From: Tubiluchus corallicola
Lineage: Eukaryota; Priapulida; Priapulimorpha; Priapulimorphida; Tubiluchidae
DNA length: 64,000 nucleotides
Direction of reading: 5' to 3'
NCBI GenBank assembly: GCA_030141605.1
Contig: JAQGDQ010000217.1
Span: 124,001-188,000 of the forward strand
Under the pieces are notes generated by a model. That model worked only from the letters and a program-made list of their open reading frames with translations, did not search any database and was not told the DNA's origin. Positions 1 to 10,900 of this stretch are shown in pieces. The first letter of the stretch is position 1, and every line of letters begins with the position of its first letter. A program made the translations under genes and the position numbers.

Positions 1-499
1 ATAATATACATAACAAATTGAAACAAGTTTAGGCTTCTCTTTTGAAGTACGGGCGTTACCAAAAATGAAACGGAAAAATATTTAGTCTTAAAATGCAGTT
101 TCTTAATGGCCATAACAGTTTGATCAATGAAATTTTTAACAGTGATTTAACTTTTTAATCTGTAAATAGTTTTATCGTAGTAATACTTTGTGTGAAAGTG
201 TAATGCAGTGGTTTCTTTTGTACAGATGTAGCAGTTTTTTAATGTACATGTGTGTTGATACGGGTTTTTACTTGGATTAAAGTGCATCTTATCTCATCAT
301 ATCTAGATAAATATCTAACAAAAACCCAAAAAAATTTACCATCAGTTGAACAAATAAGAAATTTCATTCCCAGAAAGAGAAAAAACCCAAAGATTTGTAA
401 AACTGCTACCCTTAGTTAGAAATGTATCTGAAGTAAATATAAACGTAAGAATTAAGCGCTCACTGTAATAATGTAACACTGCCAAATAGAATTATGAGT
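1..499. other. No gene recognised; downstream flank of the homeobox gene
   Basis: AT-rich sequence with no convincing ORF or RNA gene. It lies 3' of the minus-strand homeobox gene, so part may be its 3' UTR, but I see no AATAAA on the minus strand here. A further 3' exon cannot be excluded, because the last modelled exon contains a plausible internal donor near 520-525. Confidence 0.4.
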
Positions 500-3400
500 T
501 CATGTTACCAAAAACAACATGCATACCAAACTGCTTGATGTTTTAGTAGCTCTTTTATTCGCTGATGAGAATAATTTATTCGTTTTCGATGAAATCTTTT
601 TCTCTGGCGTTTGTATTCTTTCAGTGGAACTTGGTTTTTGTCTGCTGGCTGTTGCGTTTTGCTTATCGAATGGCAACAACATCGATGGTCCAGTGTCCCG
701 CTTATACCTACTCCTTCTGTTTTTGAACCATGTCTGAAAAAATTAGGTGATTAATATTGTTCTCCTTTTTGTTAAATAATATGATATTTATTCAGTGTTT
801 ACCATATGAGCTTATGGGCAATCAAATTATTGTAAACATCGTTTACAGTGGGGCTACTATGCATGCGTTTCTCTCTTTCACTTTTGACTGCTGTCCTGAT
901 CAGTTCTCTGTTGCTGTTTGTGAATATGTGTAAAAACATTAATTTATATGTTTTATCGGTGTTAGGAGAGATATTATACAATTGCGGACATTTGTTAAAC
1001 CAGTGATCTCATAGGAAGAACCCATTCAAACTGTCAAGACATTTTCAGCAATTCTAGACAAATATTTTTAAAGTTGTAATATCTGGGGGCTTAAAATATG
1101 ACAACAAACAGAGAACGTATAAAGTGTGCATTTAATATAAGAGAGTTTCTAATGAAACAAAAGAAAATTTTGACTTTTAATACAATGTACTCTGCTTAAT
1201 AAATCAACCTTGGTGAGCAGACCTAACCAAGGTTTAAATACATTTAAAAAGTAGTTGGATTTGTAAACTGATGAAGCCTATTAAGTATTGTTTTCCATGT
1301 TACTATACTGAGTATTGTTTATTAAATGAAGCCAAGACTTTTAACACTCAGTAAACTGTTTGCAAAACGTTCTTAAGTAAAGTACAATAATTTATTAGCG
1401 TTCGTATAATTAAAGTAACTCACATAAAACACGTGACTTATCTATGATCTATTACGTTTTACATCTGATAACTTGATAGCCAAGTTAAAATTAGGCAGAT
1501 ATTAACGTTCTAGCAAACAACTGTTTACAGCAACAATTAGCATGTCAGTTTAATCTAATAATGTATGTAAAATGAGCAAGCAAGACCATAAAATGCTCGA
1601 GACATGTCCAGTGTGGTCTGTTTTAGCGAATTTTTTTCGAAAATGCATTTCGAGTTCGATGAAGTGTAGCATGTTTGAATAGTCACTGTTCTGCAGTCCA
1701 CAGTGCAGTGTTTCCAGGGCATCCCATTTCAGCAGTTTTCATACAGTAATTTCTGGTTTGTCGTTGTCGTCACCGCCATCTTGTTGTTCAGAATCATTAA
1801 GTGAAAAAATGCAAAGCTGTAAAACGTTTAGAATAAAGATGCTACTATGCTGGACAATTGTGTGGTCTGATGTTTCAATTCTCTAGGCTACGCAGCATGC
1901 AAGACGGATTCTTAAAGCGATGTTTGAGTTTAATAAATGGCGGATTTTACTAGGTTAAAGTATTACACAGTTCCACTCCAGCAATAGTGGCCATAAGCAG
2001 GTGAATTTATTATCTGTAGATATATTAAGCAGATTCTACTATAACTGTAATGGCAATAAAAGCTTGTGATGCTCAAAGATTGTTCGAGTTGAGGACAGGT
2101 TACCTGAGGTAATAGGTCTTTAGATTTAAAGTTTGGGTCAAGACCCAAATTACCATGTCCAAATCTCAGTTGAACTGCAAATCCAGATGGTCAGATGTGC
2201 GTCAAAGGTTTGATTCATCTTCGGAATGTATGATGAAGCAGGCAAATGTAGAAGCTCCCCGGATTTATGGCCGAATGTATACAGTGGTGGACTGGCCCAC
2301 CGGAATACCGGGAAATTTCCCGGTGGGCCCCTAAGTGATGGAACATCACTTTAGAAATAGCCGAGAAAAGTAAAAGCTAAAGAAAAAGAAAAATTTTGTG
2401 TAGATTGTGGCTGACAGGCAAACTCAGGGACAGACAGCCTGTCTGCCTTGCACATGCTCGCTAATATGTCTGGTAGGATAATTTTCATTTGACGATATAA
2501 TCACAGCAGTACTTCACCAGTCCACCTTATATTGTGCCTAATGAGCAAGTTACAATTATATTGATGTTTTAATTAATGAAGCGGCAACTCCCAAGAATGA
2601 GTTTAAACGATTCAAAACTCACTACAATTCCTATGCAGTCTGACACATGCAACCAAATATATCTGCAAAAATAAGACGAAAGGACAAAAACAATTTTGGG
2701 TAGGTAAAACACTAAGGCTAAAGCAGATGAAAAACGGGTAACCAACGAAAAACATTTGATGAAATCATGCTACAATAAACGTACTTTAATTGTAGAATAA
2801 TTGACAGTATAAGTATATATACAGGTATCTGCATAATCGGCTTAATGTCTAACGAAATCATAAAAAAATCTAACTTGTTTTACTATTCACAGTTGTGTTC
2901 TTTGCATTCACAATTTACTATTCAAAGAAATCCCATTATTTAATCAATTCTTAAATGTAGGATAAACCATTTGCATTAACAACTACATTTTTGGTAGGCC
3001 ACTACAAGAAGGAATACATGTTTTAGCAAAAGTCAACAAAAGACCACAGCATGAACATCTCCTACAGGTAATAATCTAGCTTACCTTGTTATGAGGCTGA
3101 ATAAAACAGTAAAATATGTAAAAGCATTCTGTTCACACATTACCCAAGACTATTCTAAGATCATTTTCACCTCATTGGGAGTGCGTTTAAACTTAAACTG
3201 CATAAACTAAAAAGCTGTGTACACAATAAAAAATTCAAACTTACATTAACCCTGTCATATGTTTGTCCAGTTTTAATGGCGATAATTTGTTTCGTTGCGG
3301 TTGCTGGATATTTGTCATTAGTAAAAATCTGCTCCATCAAATCTTTCTGCTCCTATAAGAAACACAAAAGCGATTATAGTAATAAACTTGAAAATATCTA

Positions 3401-4593
3401 AGCCTACAAGAAACGTGAAAACAATTATAATAAACTTTGGAAACTTTTATCGAAAAATGTATTTGAACTTGAGGTTTACTTATAAGAAATTGATAATAAC
3501 TTCATAAACTAGCTTAGCAGGAAAGAACCTATGGTACAACTAACCCGGTTACTTGTGCACTGAAGACACTAATTTAACCTATAATTTACTGCAGTCGAAA
3601 GGTTGCATTACGCTTAAACCTTAGTGGGTATTGTTTGATTTGGTCTTACCTGAGATTCAATTTAATTATGCTGTAGAAACAGACTAGTCAAAGAATAAAC
3701 AGTAACGAATTGTATAAAGTGGCCACATAATAACAAAATCAATTTAACTCACATTTGGATTTTTTCGCTACTGTAATTTAGCTACACTGGAAATTTAGTT
3801 TCACAAGCAAATGGTATCAAATCACAATAAACAGTTCATAATTTAGTTTAACACTTCAAGATCATAATTTTAAGCACAAGCACTACACATTAAAGCATAA
3901 TATTAGATTTAAATCAGGTTAGCAAATCTTCTAATAATTTATAGAAAATAGTCTTATATTATGAATGAAAAAAGCCTGCAAGAGGCAGACGGCACCTGCT
4001 TTGTCAAGTATCTGCTAAGAAAGTAGTCAAAGGTAATAGGTATGCTTCAGTTTTATACTCAAGATTATTCATATATCAAATGAAAAATGCATGGTTACTC
4101 GTGTATACGATACAGGCGGCCTTAAGTATACGATCTAAATCAAATGAAGTTGACATTGAAGCTAGGCAGTGCACGTAGGGCAAGTTTAAGTAGTATTTTC
4201 ACGCATCCATTATTTTAATTCTAAGAAAGAGGATTTTATAGTATGTGTGCAAGAATTTTCCAATTATTAATTCTACTGATCCAGAAAAGGACAGATTTTC
4301 CGACAACTTTTGGAACTCGTCAGGCACAAAAACGTGACACTTCATTTACATATAGCACTGAGTGTGAAAAAAAAATCTTGCAACTGTCAACATTTGAAAC
4401 AAGTGTGCATCATGAATCCTAAAAGATAAGTATTCTCAATACAGAGCCTTACTGCAGTGTAATCATACGGCTTTCGACGAACACGTTTCGTATTTGTAGA
4501 AAGTGGTCTTTCTGCTGCACTTGAAACTGTTGCATTTGCTACTTTTGCAGTCAAAGATGTTGATGAGGCAACAGATGTGTCAGACGACTCCAT
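500..4593 (-). CDS. Divergent homeobox protein, three exons, 160 aa
   Basis: Probable homeodomain transcription factor, inferred from sequence. Exons on the minus strand are 4593-4453, 3352-3245 and 733-500; all joins are phase 0 with GTAAG donors and good acceptors. The homeodomain spans residues 38-97. Numbered to the 60-residue consensus it has Y8, M16, F20, K24-Y25-P26, V45, W48, F49, N51 and R53, with third helix TWFKNRRSRYKR. Introns fall after homeodomain positions 10 and 46; the second is a common site in homeobox genes. The N-terminus is Ser/Thr/Ala-rich; the tail after the domain is basic and Ser/Lys-rich. The start is the first ATG of exon 1. The tail is uncertain: a GTATGC donor inside exon 3 could lead to another exon. 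I cannot assign a class; M16 and the helix 2-3 sequence are unusual. hAT-like termini lie in intron 2 and upstream, see findings. A pseudogene is unlikely given clean frames and splice sites. Confidence 0.72.
2282..2345. mobile_element. hAT-like transposon terminus with palindrome
   Basis: Starts CAGTGGTGGACTGG, a sequence typical of some hAT ends. It continues into a palindrome: GGCCCACCGG at 2294-2303 pairs with CCGGTGGGCC at 2320-2329. The same 14 bases occur in reverse complement at 6680-6693. The 8 bases outside the two ends do not match, so no target-site duplication supports a single element. It lies in intron 2 of the homeobox gene. It may be a short non-autonomous copy or one end of a large element. 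Confidence 0.55.
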
Positions 4594-5559
4594 GAATTTG
4601 ACTAAATTGTAATTTACAAATTGTTTCGATCACTATTAACAAACAGAAAATAAAAAATAATTACAAAATGCTTTTTAAGGCAAATTTAATACTTAAGATT
4701 AAGATTATTGACAAGATTGGTAAAAATAAATGAAAGTCCCATAATTAAAAAGAAGAAAGACAGTTCAGAGAAGACAATGTTTCAAAGCATTTGCCTATTT
4801 TAACTTGTTTTTAATCGTGGGATTTCTCATTAAGTTTTTTAGCACTGACCAGCAGCAACTCCGATACAAGCTGCCTACTTTCTTATTTGTATGCCAGTCA
4901 AATAAAACTCATTCTAAAATTGTCATAACAATTTTCATTAATATCTATCCAGACTGCGACAGCATGTGTTAGGATTACCAAGGTGCAGTAGGGTAAATAT
5001 GTGATTATATGTATGACGCTGATGTAAATCTACTTTAATATTACGCCAGCACAAAATTATAGGACAGCCAACTATGTTGAACATGTTCCTTGTATGACGA
5101 AGGTAGCCGAAATAATGTATAATAATGATTTAATATTAGTATGTTATATTTGTATAAATATTTACAGCAGTATTAATTTTATGACCAGGATGTTAGAGAC
5201 AATATTATAAACATTTACAATAAAATAATGAAATTCTAAACTTTCCATTCATTTGTTATATTCCTAGACAATTTTTTTGTAAAGACAATGTATGCTTAGC
5301 AAAGCAGAAACGGCACTTCTATTTTCAGAAGAGAGGTGGGGTCCGTAGCTTTCAAAAAATGCTTTACTTTTTTTATTAGATATAACTACACAAATTTCAA
5401 ATATTTTCACCCCATATATTAATTTAATTCAATTTTGAAATTCAATAAACAGTGGCTTTTGTGTACAAAAATATCCTAGTCATTTGTATGTATACTTGCC
5501 CAATACTTAATTTATTTCTAAAGATAATGTTAGACACTATGTTAATACATAATATTAAT
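4594..5559. other. 5' flank of the homeobox gene, nothing specific seen
   Basis: AT-rich sequence upstream of the homeobox start codon, expected to hold its promoter and any 5' UTR. I see no clear core promoter motif, tRNA or conserved ORF. The next recognisable sequence downstream is the broken hAT transposase. Confidence 0.3.
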
Positions 5560-6693
5560 TTTACAGTTGCCACAAAATTCACAAAACATATGTTTGGCAG
5601 TCAAGATGGATCAAGGTAGTGTCCCACCAAACCTAATGTTATCCTTAGCGAACGTGTACACGAAAAATCTCGTGAGTTTAACAAGGTAACAGCGCAGGGT
5701 TATGTTAACGCAACTTGCACCTACACACAAGTGATTTAGATACGTTTACTGCATGGGGTTTGGTAGATTCAGCAACAACAAAGTTGACAGAACAGACAAA
5801 AGCAATTGATAACATTCCCAGCAATACGTTGGAATTTGTAAATAAATGTAATGACAAGATTTCACAGATGAAAATCAAACATAGGAAATCGATACTTTGA
5901 AAACAGCGTTGCTTGTTAAGAGACAGAGGAAGAAGAAAAGAATGGCAGATGGGCTTGTTAATGATGAAGGAAATACCCCAGATTCTCTGGCTGATTTTCG
6001 AGTAAATGTGTTTAACCTAATAATGGATCGTGTTTTCCAATCACTAGAATCACGATATGTACAGCACAAACAGTTGCATAAAGATTTGTCTGCTTAGACC
6101 CAGCAAAGTTTAACACTACTGCAGAAAAGGGCCTTGAAGACAAAGCATTGGAATGTATTATGAAGTTGTTTCCACAAATCAGAAAGGAGCAAGTAAAACA
6201 GGAATTTTCTTTTGCTTCAAACTTTGATGTATTAAAACTATTGTTTAATGATGGTGAGAATTATATAGGTTGCAATTATAGAGGAATAAAAATGGGCAAT
6301 TCCACATTTCCATATTGTCCCAGGATTTGCAAAAATACTGTCACGACTTTGTGGCAAGATTTTTTGTGCTATAGATTAGATATATTATATTATAAATAAT
6401 TTATTTATATTTAAATAATAATAATAAAATAAATAAATACTATATAAAGTACACAACACACATCTACCAAAAATTTATTTAAAAATTCAACCATAACATT
6501 CTGTATTTACATTTGGCATTACTGTACATCGCTAGTAATATCGTAATGCAAACTTTCAATTGCACCTTTTGGTTTTCACATGCATTTTTTGAAAATTTTA
6601 TTTATTCATAATAAAATAAATGATAGCATTGTAGTGTGGAAGGGCCCCCTTTGTCTCTTGGCAACCAATATTTTTAGACCCAGTCCACCACTG
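5560..6693 (+). pseudogene. Decayed hAT (ZMYM1-like) transposase with right terminus
   Basis: Fragments of a hAT-superfamily transposase lie in all three plus frames. One, beginning near 5604, is a short N-terminal-like start. Another at 5897-6097 contains KRKKKRMADG and then FRVNVFNLIMDRVFQSLESR. After a frameshift near 6094, LDPAKFN and ALECIMKLFPQ continue to about 6250. This spacing of basic motif, F-LD-SLE-R helix and LDP motif matches the middle of zinc-finger MYM-type 1-like transposases as I know the family. The C-terminal catalytic and dimerisation parts are missing. The fragment is followed by AT-rich sequence and a terminus (6680-6693) that is the inverse of CAGTGGTGGACTGG at 2282. 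Frameshifts and truncation indicate no activity. Confidence 0.6.
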
Positions 6694-6745
6694 ACTGCCA
6701 TGCTGGCACTCATGTCCACCACTGACTGCCATGCTGGCACTCATG
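6684..6745. repeat. Two tandem 31-bp copies overlapping a hAT end
   Basis: A 31-bp unit (6684-6714, repeated at 6715-6745) starting TCCACCACTGACTGCC is duplicated without change. The first ten bases of each copy are the outer part of the hAT-like terminus, so the duplication includes a transposon end and its flank. It could be a replication slip, or a scar of repeated excision. Confidence 0.8.
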
Positions 6746-7984
6746 TCTTTCTATTTACTGCCAATCTAGATATGGATCCGTATTTTCTAGTTGATGCCTT
6801 TCGGAACACGGATTCGTATTTTTTAAGGCTTTACGGCTTTTCTGGGTATGCATCCTTACCATTTGTATCTGTGCACTGGGCCTTAAGATATGTTAATCTG
6901 AATCATATTGATTTTAAATGCTACAACATTGCTCAATCTTTAAGGTAAAAAAAACTTAGTGTCAAGCCCTGGACTGGTACAGTCCTGTTGGAATTGCATA
7001 AAAAAACGAACTTATTTCACTTCAAAGATTAGTGTCGAAGCCAAATTTAATATTGCTCATTCGACTAGCTCTAGAATAAGCTTCTTTTATAATATCAGAT
7101 GTATAATAAATTGTATGATGTATTGACATTAAATTATTATTAAATAAACAAGGACAACAGACGCTGCCACTACGGATAATGATTCAATTCGGGACCTGTC
7201 TTTTTGTCCTACTTGGGCAGCCCATGTACGACGCATCCTACTTCGGCTAACCCATGAACGACGCGTCCTACTTGGGTTAGCTCATCTACGGCAATTGTCC
7301 TACTTCGGCTAGTCTCCTACACCGCTTTCGACAACAGAGATAACCTTTAAACGCAGCACTGAGCAAAAATGCGATTATTCGCTTTCCGTCAAGGTTCCCG
7401 TATCCCTCAACCAGATCAGTATTTGTTCGCCCTATGCAACAGAAGCCCATCTATGATAAGTAAAATAATTTCAAACAATTAACAGTTAGCTACAGTGAAA
7501 CTTGTTAATGTCGAAATATAAGAAATGTTTTTCGGTTGGAAAGAAAACAAAAAACCCGTTTTAGATTAACTTATGGTGAAAATACAAAAACACAAACGTC
7601 AAACTTACAAGGTACAGACCACGATGGCACAGCTTGTCAGCTTGAAGAGCGAGCTCACGCAGCTTAGACGCACGTGTTCACAAAACGCGCCAAAAATGTG
7701 CGCAATTCCATGTTAATAAAATCACTTTTTTGTAACTGTTTTCGTTTATTGCAATTTGTTGTCTATTTTAGTACTTTTGCACAACAAAAATATTTATTTC
7801 TATATAGCAAGAAAAGAATAAGAAAATTACTAAACTATGGCCACTTTTTTATTAATTTCTAGCTTGTAACTTTCCCTAAGGATGGCAGCACTATTCCGCA
7901 CCATTTTAGAGGCTTTCGGTGATAAAAAATGTTGTTTTTATCATTTGTGATATTAAATTAAGGGGTTCACTTTTGTGACAAAAA
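6746..7984. other. Intergenic region and probable RTF1 promoter
   Basis: No coding gene recognised. About 7140-7700 is visibly richer in G+C and CpG than its surroundings and holds a short degenerate tandem array. On the minus strand a perfect donor (ACCTT followed by GTAAGT, near 7606) sits next to a CpG-rich stretch, so an untranslated first exon of a leftward gene is possible. The sequence just before the RTF1 ATG at 7985 is AT-rich, without a clear TATA box or initiator. Confidence 0.35.
7206..7322. repeat. Degenerate minisatellite, about 30-bp unit
   Basis: Roughly four units start at 7206, 7235, 7265 and 7297, each opening with (G/A)TCCTACTT(G/C)GG. The first three share CCCAT or CTCAT and a TACG or AACG core; the last is partial. 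Unit lengths are about 29, 30 and 32 bp. The array lies in the CpG-richer patch upstream of RTF1. Confidence 0.65.
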
Positions 7985-10900
7985 ATGGTGAAACGAAAGA
8001 ATACAAGTAGAATATTCGTTGACTCCGACTCTTCGGACAGCGAAAGTGGAGCTGATCTTGAAGAAGTAGGCTTAAGTTGTTTACTTGCAGTTCATGTTAT
8101 GTTAAGATTAATCAAAAATTAGTTTCGTCAGTGTTAGAGCCACATCATCGTGAACTCTTTTTTACAGTGTTTGTGAGAAAATTTCCATTGTGATAAACAT
8201 CTCCTTTTTTGTTGTTGGAGCATCTGTGGGAACATTTTGTCGATAGACATTGACTTATAAATTTTTTTATAATTATGTAGATGTGGAAATGGGATAGTAT
8301 TACTTATTAATTAGTAATAGTAGTAGTAATTATTTCAGGACACTATTACGCTTTCGCATCTCCTAGTTTTTTCTAGGCTTGTCGGTCATTGTTCTGTATC
8401 CTATGTCATCAGCGAACTTTCCAGTAATCCCGTGATAATTTAATGCTGTGCTTAGTCGTGCCATCATTCAGTCAGCCATGGATCAACAGTGCACATAAAC
8501 GAAAAACCCAGCTTAAGGATAGATCATATTCTACTAGTAAGAGCATTGACAGTGTTCATACTGAGCAGAAATTTTTTTGTTTTGAAGATAATTGCCGTGC
8601 ACATTGGGCTTACATCTATTAGGGGTAGGACAAAGCTTAAATTTCCAAAGACGAACCAAATCTAAATCTTTAACTCAAAATTTTCAATACCAGATTGAAT
8701 CCAAATCTTGTAACTTAATGCCAGTTAGGTTTTTCATCTTAGGATCAGCGTAGTGTTAGTTACAATGGATAAGTTTTGTTGAAACATAATGGTCTTGCTG
8801 AACACAGTATAATTATAAGTTTTTTATTTCAGATTTAGTTTTTGTTTTAGTTCATGTTCAGCTTTCTTTGTTCTCCTTGTATTGCCATCTAGAAAATACT
8901 GCTATTGCTATGAAAAATATGCATGGCGCCATGTACAAAGAATTCAGAAAAATTTTGAGATATTACAAGAGGCAATTGTGATTGTTTCTGTAGTTGTAGC
9001 TTGCAATACAAATCATTTTTTATTTTGGCCAATTTTATATACGTTTATAAAAAACATTATTTTTGAATGAGGCAAGTACAGATAAGCTGTATGTGTACAT
9101 AACATGTGCTTATATATCGCAATCTTTAATTGCTGTTGTTATAAATATGTACTGTACAGAGTACACCAGTTTTTTCGAATGTTACCACAAAGTATTTAAT
9201 AGCTACTTTTGGTCTTTCTAGCTCTTTTTCAAGTGATTGTTATATTATTTTACTACTATACTCAATGATCTAACAAAAGATTTTTCTTTTTATTTATATA
9301 CAGGAATTAAGGACACTGACGAAAAAGCGAAAAAAGGCAGAGCCAGAAGTGAAAAATACCAAACAGCAGCCAGATTCAGATTCTGGAACCTCAGACAGTG
9401 ATGATGATGTATGTTTATTAAATTTCTCTTCATATATACTTAGTGTACGTATGACAGTACTTAGCAAAATCACATTAATGCTACATTGTCATTCATCACC
9501 TGCTCTGGCAGAGAATGTTCCAGTCAAAAATTTGCTGTGAAAAACGTACTTTATTTTTACAAATCAAATTACTGTTCTTGATTATTTTATTAAAGTGCCT
9601 TTATAACTGATTTTCCTTCAGTGGACAGTTGGTAGCAGAGGCTCCACTAAGAAAAAGAAAATCAAGAAACCAACGAAGAAACCGGCTGTTCAACCTGAAA
9701 GTGAAAGTGAGGGTGAGATTGTAAGCGACAAAGCAGATAGTTCCGGTCCAGAAGAAGGTAGGTGTTAGCACATTATTAGCAGGTAGCTTTACTTTAAGTT
9801 GTGATGTTCTGGCAAGATTGGCATTGTCCACTCCAGATCGAAATTTATTCCAGTCCAAAATTGCCCACTCCATCGGTTTTTGCACAGTTCTTCTAACTTT
9901 GCTTTACAAATCCATTTGCTGCCAAGTGGGTTGACCAGTGTGGACAGGCTGAAGAAAAAGACGGTTAAGAAAATTTTGGTTTCGTATTAAGTTTTTATAT
10001 CGGTCTTCTTTTCATATGTGTTGGGAGAACAGGCATTAGATGGAGGTAATGCCTGATCACATAATAAGCTACTTTGGCCGTAAAAAGTAATTATATTACT
10101 ATCATAGACACTCATAACAATCAAATAACTTGGCCATTAAACTTTATAATGAATTGCAAATACATACTGCACATCAATAACAATAAATAAAAACACTGTT
10201 AGCATAAATAGACTAACATAATCACGTTTTACCGTATATAGAGCACAGATTAAAAACCATTTCAAACATTATCACACAGTAGAGCACATTTCATTACATA
10301 ATCCAATCAGTTAAACATTTCATACATGGTCATACAACTGCAAAGAAAAAACCATTATCATTAAAGAAAAAGCCGTCATTAGCTATAAAGAAAAATATCA
10401 TTAGTCTTAGTATATACAAAGCTAACGTGAACTCTATAGACTATCAAAGAGAAACAAGTTTACCAGGCATTTTTATGAGAATACTGTAGAAAATGAATCA
10501 GTTAAAGTAGCTTAAATAGATAACTTAGCAAATCGTCTAGTGAGTTGAAACCTTATTCATTATTAATAAGTAAAAAACTCCAAATTGACAGTACCTCTGC
10601 CATTCTCATCTTAATGAAACATTGTTGAAATCAGTGAGATTCGGGTCTCACCAAATGCATTTGCATTAAGTTGACCCTGCCATTGCAGAACACTGTTTTG
10701 CAGAATGCCGAACTATATAAAGAATGATGTATGAAATGGAAGAGTATATTAAATGGGTGATTTCTGAACTTGCCCTGATGTGCAATTCTACCACATTGAA
10801 TTTACCAGAGCTTAGCTAAACAATAATAACTTTAACACACAATTAAAGCAATTGTTCACAATGTTAGGCCTTCTATTGTTAACAAGTCAAGATGTTTTGG

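Noticed and set aside
7624-7713. Short ORF starting MAQLVSLKSELTQL
   Set aside because: Only about 30 codons, no splice partner found in frame; more likely promoter or UTR sequence.
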